A stretch of 8,237 nucleotides of DNA from Thermoplasmata archaeon (GTDB taxonomy: Archaea; Thermoplasmatota; Thermoplasmata; Thermoplasmatales; Thermoplasmataceae): assembly GCA_021795055.1 (NCBI GenBank), contig JAJYPW010000036.1:1-8237 (forward strand). Reading direction: 5' to 3'. Positions within the stretch are counted from its first letter, which is position 1. Every line of letters begins with the position of its first letter. Shown here piece by piece: positions 1 through 6,765 of the stretch. The notes under the pieces are model-generated. The model searched no databases and was not told the DNA's origin. It saw only the letters and a program-made list of their open reading frames with translations. The position numbers and the translations under genes are program-made.

Positions 1-1
1 A

Positions 2-646
2 AAGAACATGATCGGATCGTTTTACCTTCCGGGGTTTGTTTATTCCGACAGCTATTTCCTTGAGGGTATGACAGATAAACTTTTCCTGAACGGGCTGGGC
101 GAACTCCTCAAGTATTATATCCTCAACCCGGAGGAATTCAGGTGGTCGCTTCTTGGCGATGGGGCGGATGAAATGCGCTGGAATATGGAAGCGCTGGAGC
201 AGGCAGTGTTCACCTGCACCAGGCTGAAGATGGATTACGTATCCAGGGATTTCCGTGACCTGACAGGAATCCGCAGGATGCTGAATTTCGGGCATACGAT
301 TGGTCATGCGCTTGAATCTGCAACAGAATTCAGGATTTCCCATGGAGAGGCCGTATTCTGGGGAATGATGCTTGAGTCTCTCTGGGTGCAGGCTAAGGGA
401 ATAAATGCATCCCGCATAGTGTCGCTTCTCAGGCCTTACCTGCCATTCTTTGCGAGTTCCAGAAGACTTTTTGAACCGGTGCTGGGCGGGCTCAAGAGTT
501 TCGTGATGCAGGACAAAAAGATCGCCCGGGATATCATTGCACTCCCTTTCCCTATCGAACCTGGTGTGGCTGGTAGCGTTGACATGAAGATTTCTGATCT
601 TGAAGGGTTCCTTTCCCATAATCCTCTGGAGGGTGAAGTTGAGTAG
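2..646 (+). CDS. aroB: 3-dehydroquinate synthase, C-terminal ~214 residues (5' end outside window)
   Basis: Converts DAHP to 3-dehydroquinate, the second shikimate-pathway step, in the cytoplasm with NAD and a divalent metal. The frame is already open at the left edge (Lys-Asn-Met-Ile-Gly, the conserved start of the central segment), so the ATG at 8 is internal. About 60% of a ~350-residue enzyme is present; the NAD-binding N-terminal domain is missing. Counting from that Met, visible motifs are GELLKYY (Glu32, metal ligand), the LNFGHTIGHALE block (His96 metal ligand, His100 active site) and HGEAV (His112, metal ligand). The 16-residue spacing from His96 to His112 matches the family (for example Aspergillus His271/His287). 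DKK near residue 170 is also typical. The stop lies inside aroE, an 8-nt overlap implying co-transcription. The canonical AroB route is unusual in archaea, where many use an aldolase-type alternative, but is known in Thermoplasma-like groups. Identity is near certain. Confidence 0.95.
   Translation, partial: KNMIGSFYLPGFVYSDSYFLEGMTDKLFLNGLGELLKYYILNPEEFRWSLLGDGADEMRWNMEALEQAVFTCTRLKMDYVSRDFRDLTGIRRMLNFGHTIGHALESATEFRISHGEAVFWGMMLESLWVQAKGINASRIVSLLRPYLPFFASSRRLFEPVLGGLKSFVMQDKKIARDIIALPFPIEPGVAGSVDMKISDLEGFLSHNPLEGEVE
628..636 (+). promoter_or_regulatory. Shine-Dalgarno site that selects the aroE TTG start
   Basis: GGAGGGTGA lies inside the last codons of aroB and closely matches the archaeal 16S anti-SD complement GGAGGTGA. 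The GGAGG core ends 6 nt before the TTG at 639, while it touches the alternative GTG at 633. This spacing supports TTG as the start and suggests translational coupling with aroB. Confidence 0.6.
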
Positions 647-1421
647 CCTTTATGGAGTGCTTGGATCCCCTCTTTCCAGATCAAGCAGTGCATATCTTTT
701 CAACGAATACTTCAAGAAATACTCCATGGATGCGCTGTATTTGCCGCTTGACTGCGATTCCTCACGCTTTTCCCACATTATGCCTGCAGTGAAACGTGCA
801 TTCAGCGGAGTCAACGTAACCTCGCCGCTGAAGCGGGAGTTTTACCGTGAGTGCGCTTTTCATGACGAGGCCAGCAGCGTTACGGGGTCCGTCAACATTG
901 TGAAAATCAACATGGGGAAGCTTGAGGGCTACAACTCGGATCCTGCCGGCTTCAGGTATCTCATCGAGTCGAACGGGGTTGAGGTTTCCGGCAAAAGTAT
1001 TGCCGTTCTTGGTAGCGGTGGCGCATCCGCCTCCGTTGCCTATGCATTGCGCAGATGGTACGACCCGGGGTCCGTTGCCATTGTCAGCAGGCGCGCTGGA
1101 AAGGATGGTGGGAATTTGACGGGCTACGGGAACCTCAGGGAGGAGTATGACGTTTTGATAAGCACCATCCCTTACCAGCATCAGGAGAGCTTCTTATCGC
1201 AGTTCGAAATGGTGATAGGCAGGATCAGGCCAACAGTGGTGATAGACATAGTGTACAACCCGAAAGTTACTCTCTTCATGAAGGCTGCGGCTCTAAATGG
1301 GGTAAGAACAGTTGGCGGCATGGACATGTTTCTTGGGCAGGCCGGCACCGCTTTCGATTTGTGGTTCAAAAGAAAGGTTGACATGGAAGAACTTAAGGAA
1401 ATACTTCTATCATGGGGCTGA
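639..1421 (+). CDS. aroE: Shikimate 5-dehydrogenase (NADP-dependent)
   Basis: Reduces 3-dehydroshikimate to shikimate. With the TTG start at 639 the protein has 260 residues, normal for the family. Motifs in order: GSPLSRSSS (9-17), where Ser15 and Ser17 align with the shikimate-binding Ser pair; NVTSPLK (59-65) with catalytic Lys65; TGSVN (82-86); YNSD (98-101) with catalytic Asp101; the dinucleotide loop GSGGASAS (125-132); SRR (150-152), the position that usually binds the NADP phosphate; and GMDMFLGQAGTAF (227-239) with substrate-binding Gln234. The Lys65/Asp101 spacing agrees with E. coli AroE. The TTG is chosen because GGAGG at 628-632 sits 6 nt upstream and the family usually begins just before the Y-G-V-L-G-S-P strand. 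A GTG at 633 would abut the SD, and an upstream TTG at 600 would add unconserved residues. Mild oddities are Arg14 for the usual His and Ala18 for the usual Pro. It overlaps aroB by 8 nt and precedes aroK by 4 nt. Confidence 0.95.
   Translation: MSSLYGVLGSPLSRSSSAYLFNEYFKKYSMDALYLPLDCDSSRFSHIMPAVKRAFSGVNVTSPLKREFYRECAFHDEASSVTGSVNIVKINMGKLEGYNSDPAGFRYLIESNGVEVSGKSIAVLGSGGASASVAYALRRWYDPGSVAIVSRRAGKDGGNLTGYGNLREEYDVLISTIPYQHQESFLSQFEMVIGRIRPTVVIDIVYNPKVTLFMKAAALNGVRTVGGMDMFLGQAGTAFDLWFKRKVDMEELKEILLSWG
1414..1421 (+). promoter_or_regulatory. Probable Shine-Dalgarno site for aroK (TTG start)
   Basis: GGGGCTGA covers the end of aroE and stops 4 nt before the TTG at 1426. It matches GGAGGTGA at six of eight positions. 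The arrangement resembles the aroE start: a purine-rich motif ending in TGA, then a few bases, then TTG. It is a weak match and supports rather than proves the start. Confidence 0.4.
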
Positions 1422-1425
1422 AAAG

Positions 1426-2250
1426 TTGTCCATCATAACCGTCAATGGCGGGATAAGCGTGATTTCGGCATTCGTCAACGGGACCGGTTCGGCTGTATCG
1501 ATCGATCTTTCCATGAGGATCATGAGTTCCAGAAGCGGGGAAACCCCCGATCCGATCGTTCATGAACTTGCAAGCTGGTACTGTGATCGGTTTTCGCTGA
1601 AGGAAGTGCCTGAAATAGCCATTCACAGCAGGATTCCCAGAGGACAGGGGCTGAAAAGCAGCAGTGCGCTGGCTATTGGCATTCTTGAACTTCTCATCAT
1701 GGAAAATGGCGTCAGTATTCCAGATGAGGAAAAGCTGTCGGCTGCCGCGATTGCGTCAAAAGAACACAAGCTTTCGGCGACAGGAGCTTACGATGACCTG
1801 ACCGCTGCATACTACGGAGGGCTCACCCTCACCGATAACAACGAGAACAAACTGTACCTGAGAAAAGAGGTTCCGCTTATGCCCGTAATGATTGTGTATG
1901 ATCCCCTGGAGACGCGGAGCTCCTATCTGCTGAAAGATGCTTTTGCTGACATTCCTGTATCAGATATTCAGTCCATGGCCGAAAAGGTGAAAAAAGGGTC
2001 ATTCCTGCCGGTGGCGGTGATGAATGGGCAGATTATCGGGAGAAAGACCGGCATCAGAAACGAATTGATAGATCAGATCAGGAAGTTCTCGCCGCTTGCA
2101 GTGTCGCAATCTGGAAAGGGCCCGTCGATCTTTGCATTCTTCAAGAACACCATTGAAATGAGGAAGTGTGCCGCTTCTCTGGCCAGTGAGAAAGGGATCA
2201 GCATTATACTGACCAGAACTTCCAACGATCCGATCCTGAGGTCAGAATGA
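1426..2250 (+). CDS. aroK: Archaeal shikimate kinase, GHMP superfamily
   Basis: Phosphorylates shikimate to shikimate 3-phosphate with ATP. This is the archaeal GHMP-type enzyme, related to homoserine and mevalonate kinases and not to the bacterial P-loop AroK. From the TTG at 1426 it has 274 residues. Visible motifs: the N-terminal NGTGSAVSIDL strand (18-28); the GHMP ATP-binding loop PRGQGLKSSSA (71-81); the family signature TGAYDD (119-124) followed by AAYYGGLTLTDN (127-138); the C-terminal Gly-rich motif SGKGPSIFAF (229-238); and a terminal ILTRTSND (261-268) resembling the LTKPNND ending of methanogen homologues. Upstream in-frame codons back to an ATG at 1312 encode aroE sequence in the wrong frame, so that start is rejected. 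The TTG lies 4 nt after the aroE stop. Its stop codon overlaps the aroA start (ATGA). Function is certain; the exact start is likely. Confidence 0.94.
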   Translation: MSIITVNGGISVISAFVNGTGSAVSIDLSMRIMSSRSGETPDPIVHELASWYCDRFSLKEVPEIAIHSRIPRGQGLKSSSALAIGILELLIMENGVSIPDEEKLSAAAIASKEHKLSATGAYDDLTAAYYGGLTLTDNNENKLYLRKEVPLMPVMIVYDPLETRSSYLLKDAFADIPVSDIQSMAEKVKKGSFLPVAVMNGQIIGRKTGIRNELIDQIRKFSPLAVSQSGKGPSIFAFFKNTIEMRKCAASLASEKGISIILTRTSNDPILRSE

Positions 2251-3506
2251 AAGCTGTATTCAACTGCGTGTCTCCCGATGGAGAAATTTCCATTCCTGGG
2301 TCCAAGAGCTACTCTCAGCGCCTGATCCTGCTTTCGGCACTTTTCTCCATTCCGGTCTCGCTGGAAAATATTTCATATTCGGAAGATGAGCTCAGGGCCG
2401 TTTCAGTCGCTTCACAGTGCGGAATGACCGTCAGGAATTCTGGCGGCCGGTGCCTCGTTTCCGGAGAGTTCAGATCGCCGGGAAAGCTCTTTGTGGGGGA
2501 ATCGGCAACGCTGTTCCGCCTTGCTGCCGGAGGCCTCGCAGGCAGGAGGGAAACTGTTGAGTTCAGGCTTTCTGACTCCCTGCTCCGCAGAAATCATGGC
2601 GACCTTTTGAATGCTCTCGCCTCACAGGGTGTGCATTTCGAATCCATCCCCAGAGGATTTCTGATGGATGCGTCTGCTGCAGTCACAGGCCCGGTGTCTA
2701 TAACCGGAAGAATAAGTTCACAGTTCGTTTCTTCCCTAATTGTCATGAAGGCGTCAATGGGCGATTTTGGTTCCGAAGTGAGCGTTACCGACGGCCTTTC
2801 CTCTGCGGGATATGTTCAAATCACCATGGATGTTATGAGGAAACTGGGTTTTACCTTAAGATCGAAGGACGCCTCCTTTTCAGTTGAGTCGTTCAAGCAC
2901 GCGGACTCCGTGAACTTATCGCTTGAGGGGGATTTCTCCTCTGCTGCGTTTTTCATGGTGCTCGCCGCGCTGAAGTCTGCAAATGGCATCGCGCTGAGGG
3001 GGCTCAACCCCAACACTCTTCAGCCGGACAAGAAAATGCTTGATTTCCTGAGGCAGGCTGGCGCAGACATCACCATAAGCACGGACGCCGTAAACATCAG
3101 GAAATCCTATCTCAATGGAGGGGTTTTCGATGTGGACAACTGCCCTGATCTTGCCCTTCCCCTTGCCGTTATGGCTCTCTTCTCTAAGGGGAGGTCGGAG
3201 ATTACGGGCGTTTCACGGTTAAGATATAAGGAAACTGACAGGATAGAGTCCATGATCAGGCTTGCCCGTTCCTTCGGGGCCTCTGTGGAATATTCAGGCA
3301 ACTCGGTTTCAATCACTCCCCCGGATGTGATCAGGGCACCTAATGATCTTGAATTCATGGAGCACCGATCCATCATGGCCGGAATCGTAGCGTCAATTGC
3401 CTCGGGAAGCCGGGTAGTAAATCAGAACGTCGAAAGGATTTCCAAGAGCTTCCCCGGATTCACCGGAATGCTGGAGCAGGTCGGCTGCCGCATAGAGAGA
3501 TTTTAG
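2247..3506 (+). CDS. aroA: 3-phosphoshikimate 1-carboxyvinyltransferase (EPSP synthase)
   Basis: Joins shikimate 3-phosphate and phosphoenolpyruvate to give EPSP. The 419 residues match the family length (~420-430), a two-domain inverse alpha/beta barrel. Motifs: PGSKSYSQR (17-25) with Lys20 and Arg25; the PEP loop GESATLFRL (84-92); RRNHGDL (114-120), with Arg115 equivalent to E. coli Arg124; SSQF (157-160); GDFSSAAFF (228-236); NCPD with catalytic Asp301; RYKETDR (326-332) with Lys328, Glu329 and Arg332; EHR (372-374), where most homologues have DHR; and SKSFPGF (399-405) with Lys400. The ATG overlaps the aroK stop by 4 nt (ATGA), preceded by GAGGTCA at 2238-2244, so translation is probably coupled. 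Ala87 replaces the Gly equivalent to E. coli Gly96, as in glyphosate-insensitive class II enzymes. It is the last gene of the cluster; no obvious terminator follows. Confidence 0.96.
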   Translation: MKAVFNCVSPDGEISIPGSKSYSQRLILLSALFSIPVSLENISYSEDELRAVSVASQCGMTVRNSGGRCLVSGEFRSPGKLFVGESATLFRLAAGGLAGRRETVEFRLSDSLLRRNHGDLLNALASQGVHFESIPRGFLMDASAAVTGPVSITGRISSQFVSSLIVMKASMGDFGSEVSVTDGLSSAGYVQITMDVMRKLGFTLRSKDASFSVESFKHADSVNLSLEGDFSSAAFFMVLAALKSANGIALRGLNPNTLQPDKKMLDFLRQAGADITISTDAVNIRKSYLNGGVFDVDNCPDLALPLAVMALFSKGRSEITGVSRLRYKETDRIESMIRLARSFGASVEYSGNSVSITPPDVIRAPNDLEFMEHRSIMAGIVASIASGSRVVNQNVERISKSFPGFTGMLEQVGCRIERF

Positions 3507-3601
3507 GAACAGGGGCACCGCCAGCCTATCCTTGAATTTCACGGTTGAGATCGCAGGGCATGAAAACGCGTTCGTAGCCGGACCGGTTCCGCTTCGGATT
3601 G

Positions 3602-3627
3602 CATGGGCGTTCGAACCGCATTCCATG
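3602..3627. repeat. Bulged inverted repeat with TTCGAAC loop in the aroA-argS gap
   Basis: CATGG (3602-3606) pairs with CCATG (3623-3627), and GCG (3607-3609) pairs with CGC (3617-3619). This leaves a 3-nt bulge (3620-3622) and the 7-nt loop TTCGAAC, which matches the consensus of a tRNA T-loop. No acceptor, D or anticodon arm fits on either strand, so it is not a tRNA gene. It lies about 95 nt after the aroA stop and upstream of the argS promoter. It could be a 3'-UTR structure of the aro transcript, an operator or chance; no function is assigned. Confidence 0.3.
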
Positions 3628-3683
3628 TGCTACCTTATGGGGCTGAGGCGTAACTTTCCATTGTATCGCGCAGCAAGCGTGCC

Positions 3684-3698
3684 AGCAAATGTTAAATC
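3684..3698 (+). promoter_or_regulatory. Archaeal TATA/BRE promoter of argS, leaderless
   Basis: AGCAAAT (BRE-like) followed by GTTAAAT (TATA-like) is centred about 27 nt upstream of the ATG at 3722. This is the spacing at which archaeal transcription would begin on or next to the start codon. No purine-rich SD lies between 3699 and 3721, which agrees with a leaderless mRNA, the common arrangement for first genes in Thermoplasmatales. Confidence 0.55.
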
Positions 3699-3721
3699 AG
3701 GATCACCAATAAGTGTTCCCA

Positions 3722-5362
3722 ATGCTTCTTTATGACGATTTCAGGAAGAGAATAGCAGATTGCACCTCAGGTGGAAGGATAGAACTTCACAGATCGGATA
3801 TAGAGATCGACACCAGAGGCTTTGCTGATTTCGTCGTGAAGACTTTCAGGTTCAAGGATCAGGAGGCAATAGGTGAACTTGTTGAAAGGATAAGGGGGCT
3901 TGAGTTCGTCGAACGCTGCGATCAATCCGGCGACTACGTTAACATCAGCATCCGGGCGGAATCGCTGTTCTCGGTCCTTGACGGTGCGATATCCTCCACC
4001 GGGATCTTTCCAGACATCTTCCAGGACCCTGAAAGGGTGGTGGTGGAACATACCAGTGCAAACCCCACGGGCCCGATTCATGTCGGAAGGATCAGGAACT
4101 CGATCATAGGAGATTCCGTGGCCAGGATATATTCCCGATACGGGTATCGTGTTTCCACCCAGTATTTCGTCAACGATTCCGGCAAGCAGGTAATGGCGAT
4201 GTACGCCGGCTTCCTGAGGTACTGCGCAGGGCTTCCGCTCTCCGTGGAAAACCTCCTTCATGGTTATCAGGAGATTTACAGGCACATGGACGAACTTGGA
4301 GGAGAAGATGCGGTTATATCCCCTCTTCTCAAGAGGTACGAGACCCCGGATGAAAACCTCCTTGCCGAAATAAAGAATGCCTGTTCCGTAGTGCTGAAGG
4401 ACATCAGGGAGACAATGAACAGGCTCGGCATCAGCATAGAAGATTACATCTGGGAATCAGGATTTCTTCAATCTGAGGAACTCAACGAGGTCTTCGAGTC
4501 CCTAAAGCCGAAATTGAAGGGGGACGGAGACGCGAGATATGTACAGATGCCATGGGGGAAGAAAGAGTATCTTGTAAGATCGGATGGCACCAGGCTTTAT
4601 CTGGCGCGGGACCTGGCATACCACCTGTTCAAGGCACATCATTTCGATGTTATTGTCGACGTTCTTGGCGAAGATCACAAGGATTATGCCCGCACCATAG
4701 GCCACGTACTTTCTGATCTCATGGAGGTCGACAGGCGGTTTGAATTCCTGATCTATTCCTTCATTTCGCTGGAAGGCGCAAAGCTCTCCACCAGGCAGGG
4801 CAACATTATCACGGTGAATGATCTCATTGAGAGGGGGACCAAGGAAGCTTCCAGGATAGTATCCGAGAAGGACAATTCGTATGACAGCAAAACCCGCGAA
4901 TCGATAGCTGAGGCTGTCGCGGTTTCGTCAATCCGCTTCAACGTCATCAGGGTCAATCCGCAGAAGGCCATAGTATTCAGGTGGGATGAGGCGCTGAGTA
5001 CCGAGGGCGATTCTGCACCATTCGTGATGTATTCCTTTGCAAGGTCGACTTCCATACTTGACAAGGGAACCGGTTCCAATCTCAGGAAGAAGCAGTTTGA
5101 CCTGGAGGAGAAGTCGCTGCTGTGGAACATGTACCTTTACCCTGAATCTCTTGAACGTTCGCTCGCTTCCAGGAGGCCAGACCTGATCGCAGCCTATGTG
5201 CTTTCGCTCACCAAGGCGTTCAATGACTTCTACTCTGCCTGCCAGGTCAACGTGCAGGATGACGAGGTGAGGGGAACCAGAAGGAGAATAGTGGAGATGT
5301 ACCGCACCATTGTAAAAGATGCTGCAGGTCTGCTTGGAATAAAGATGCTTGAGAGGATGTGA
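3722..5362 (+). CDS. argS: Arginyl-tRNA synthetase (class I)
   Basis: Charges tRNA-Arg with arginine in the cytoplasm. It has 546 residues, within the usual 550-580 range or slightly short. Domains: an N-terminal ArgRS-specific additional domain (about 1-100); a Rossmann catalytic domain with EHTSANPTGPIHVGR (109-123), whose HVGR is the HIGH motif in its archaeal form; YFVNDSGKQ (148-156); RSDGTRLYLARDLAYH (286-301); LGEDHKDY (315-322); a KMSKS-equivalent KLSTRQGN (354-361); and a helical DALR anticodon-binding domain (about 435-546) containing AFNDFYSACQV (499-509). An in-frame GTG at 3713 would add three residues, but the ATG at 3722 fits the TATA spacing better. It has its own promoter and a 215-nt gap from aroA, so it is probably not part of the aro operon. 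It converges on the permease gene with only 25 bp between stops. Identity is certain. Confidence 0.97.
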   Translation: MLLYDDFRKRIADCTSGGRIELHRSDIEIDTRGFADFVVKTFRFKDQEAIGELVERIRGLEFVERCDQSGDYVNISIRAESLFSVLDGAISSTGIFPDIFQDPERVVVEHTSANPTGPIHVGRIRNSIIGDSVARIYSRYGYRVSTQYFVNDSGKQVMAMYAGFLRYCAGLPLSVENLLHGYQEIYRHMDELGGEDAVISPLLKRYETPDENLLAEIKNACSVVLKDIRETMNRLGISIEDYIWESGFLQSEELNEVFESLKPKLKGDGDARYVQMPWGKKEYLVRSDGTRLYLARDLAYHLFKAHHFDVIVDVLGEDHKDYARTIGHVLSDLMEVDRRFEFLIYSFISLEGAKLSTRQGNIITVNDLIERGTKEASRIVSEKDNSYDSKTRESIAEAVAVSSIRFNVIRVNPQKAIVFRWDEALSTEGDSAPFVMYSFARSTSILDKGTGSNLRKKQFDLEEKSLLWNMYLYPESLERSLASRRPDLIAAYVLSLTKAFNDFYSACQVNVQDDEVRGTRRRIVEMYRTIVKDAAGLLGIKMLERM

Positions 5363-5387
5363 CCCGTTAGCTGGTTGTTAATGCGGT

Positions 5388-6668
5388 TCACGCAGCAGTG
5401 CCCTGCGATGTCCTCCCCTTTCTTATCATCCAGGTGTACAGGAATGAGGCAAGCACAACGACGGCACAGAGGAGCAGCAGGTAGCTGATGAAAAACAGGA
5501 TGATTGCAGAAGCCAGAAGCGAGATCCACGGAAGCGTCTTCCTCCATCCACTTTCCCTAAGCAGCTTGATAGCGGATGCGGAGCCTACGACGTAGACAAG
5601 CCCTCCAATGCCGCTTACGGCCAGGAATGCAGTGACCAGATCAATGCCGAGGAAGTAGAATGCTGCCAGGTTTGCAAGCCCGAGAAACACCATCAATATT
5701 ATTGATCTCCCGGGTGCGCCGGTCCGGGGATTGATGTGCGAAAGCCAGTTGGGCAGCCCATGGGACTTTGCCACGGAGTATACGACCCTGCTCATGCCTG
5801 CAACATACGCATTGGCGGTGCTGAATATGGCAACCACCGCAATGACGGAAGTAGCAATCCCCCCATATGAACCCAGGAAACTGGACATCAGGACAGCAAA
5901 AGGGGTGATGCCGCTTCCAGATTTGTATGATGCGGTCCCTATGGTCACGATTGAAACGGATGTGTACAGTATCCCCACCATTATCACGCTGAAAAGAATG
6001 CTCTTCCGGAATATGTTTTCGGGATCGGTAACTTCACCCGCAAGATTGGGGACATTCTCGTAGCCAAAGAATGCCCATATTATCAGGGCAGAAGCGACCC
6101 CAATTGAATAAAAGTTCCCGCCGGGTATTATTGGCGCGTAGTTTTCATAATTCAGGTGCGTGGATGATGCCAGGATTGCAGTTACTATTACCACTATTAT
6201 AGATGCAATAACGAGGAGCTGTATCCTCGAGCTGAATCTGATCCCAAGGTAGTTTACCAGGCAGGCAAGGAAAATTATCGATCCTGCCACCAGGTAAACC
6301 TCCGGTTCGGTCATTTGGATAGAGAAGGAGAGGTAATAGCCGGCCGCGATCGCATTGGCCGGGGCCCCAAACATGAACCATGCCAGAAACAACCATCCCA
6401 CTGCATTACTCACATATGTGCCGAAAGCTTCTCTTGAAAAGGAATATATCCCGCCTGATTCCGGTTTTCTAGTGGCCAGCCTGGCGAATGTATAGGCGAA
6501 GGGATAGCTGAGCAAAGAGAGAAGGATCCATGCAATAATGGAACCCTGTCCAGCTACGCGAGCTGCGAGACCCGGGGCAATGAGTATTCCGCCTCCCAGC
6601 ACAGATGAGATGTAAATGGTTATCGCATAAGGAAGTGTGATGACCCTCTTCATTCCGGTTTCTGGCAT
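5388..6668 (-). CDS. APC-superfamily amino-acid permease
   Basis: An integral membrane transporter, probably importing or exchanging amino acids by proton-coupled transport. Counted from the ATG at 6668 it has 426 residues. It has about 12 hydrophobic segments: TM1 carries the broken-helix motif GGGILIAPG typical of APC carriers, and TM6 carries WAFFGYENVPNLAGEV, followed by DPENIFRKS, matching the conserved Phe-Gly-Tyr-Glu region of this family. The tail is short and basic. The start is uncertain. Upstream in-frame ATGs at 6716 and 6698 would add up to 16 polar residues. I prefer 6668 because GGGGGA lies 6 nt upstream and because the protein then starts close to TM1, as is usual. The substrate cannot be read from sequence; cationic or branched amino acids are both possible. 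It is convergent with argS, which hints at but does not show an arginine link. Confidence 0.88.
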   Translation of the reverse strand: MPETGMKRVITLPYAITIYISSVLGGGILIAPGLAARVAGQGSIIAWILLSLLSYPFAYTFARLATRKPESGGIYSFSREAFGTYVSNAVGWLFLAWFMFGAPANAIAAGYYLSFSIQMTEPEVYLVAGSIIFLACLVNYLGIRFSSRIQLLVIASIIVVIVTAILASSTHLNYENYAPIIPGGNFYSIGVASALIIWAFFGYENVPNLAGEVTDPENIFRKSILFSVIMVGILYTSVSIVTIGTASYKSGSGITPFAVLMSSFLGSYGGIATSVIAVVAIFSTANAYVAGMSRVVYSVAKSHGLPNWLSHINPRTGAPGRSIILMVFLGLANLAAFYFLGIDLVTAFLAVSGIGGLVYVVGSASAIKLLRESGWRKTLPWISLLASAIILFFISYLLLLCAVVVLASFLYTWMIRKGRTSQGTAA

Positions 6669-6674
6669 ATCCGG

Positions 6675-6680
6675 TCCCCC
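6675..6680 (-). promoter_or_regulatory. Probable Shine-Dalgarno site for the permease
   Basis: On the minus strand GGGGGA lies 6 nt before the ATG at 6668, within a longer purine-rich run (about 6675-6690). It pairs with the anti-SD using one G-U pair. It favours 6668 over the ATGs at 6698 and 6716, which lack such a site. If translation began upstream, the same bases would encode an Ala-Glu-Gly-Glu-Gly-Gly stretch. Confidence 0.4.
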
Positions 6681-6704
6681 TTCCCCTTCCGCCTGCATTT
6701 CATG

Positions 6705-6712
6705 GTAAAATC
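6705..6712 (-). promoter_or_regulatory. Possible TATA box for the permease
   Basis: The minus strand reads GATTTTAC, an imperfect archaeal TATA box. Transcription would begin about 25 nt downstream, near 6682, giving a leader of about 14 nt that contains the SD. This is consistent with the 6668 start but the match is weak. Confidence 0.25.
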
Positions 6713-6765
6713 GCAAGTCGTTGATCTGGCGCTGTTCCGGGCAGATCCGGTGAATTCAATCGCCC

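Noticed and set aside
600..638. Longer aroE beginning at the TTG at 600, or at GTG 633
   Set aside because: The extra residues lie inside aroB and precede the conserved N-terminal strand; GTG 633 directly abuts the SD.
762..1181. 139-codon minus-strand ORF across aroE
   Set aside because: It is a shadow of aroE, whose catalytic motifs are all in the plus frame.
1312..1425. Longer aroK starting at ATG 1312
   Set aside because: The extra 38 residues are out-of-frame aroE sequence, unrelated to shikimate kinase N-termini.
3595..3640. GTTCGAAC on both strands, suggesting a tRNA gene
   Set aside because: The 7-nt loop fits, but only three stem pairs adjoin it and no acceptor, D or anticodon arm can be built on either strand.
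3713..3721. GTG at 3713 as the argS start
   Set aside because: ATG 3722 fits the TATA spacing for a leaderless mRNA, and the three extra residues are not needed.
3532..3735. 67-codon plus-strand ORF with TTG start between aroA and argS
   Set aside because: It has no SD or promoter at its start, overlaps the argS start, uses codons unlike its neighbours, and its product matches no family I know; treated as a chance open frame.
3767..4285. 172-codon minus-strand ORF across argS
   Set aside because: It is a shadow of argS; the HIGH-like motif and N-terminal domain are in the plus frame.
6669..6716. Permease start at ATG 6716 or 6698
   Set aside because: Less likely because the added 10-16 residues are encoded by the purine-rich SD region and no SD precedes them; not excluded.
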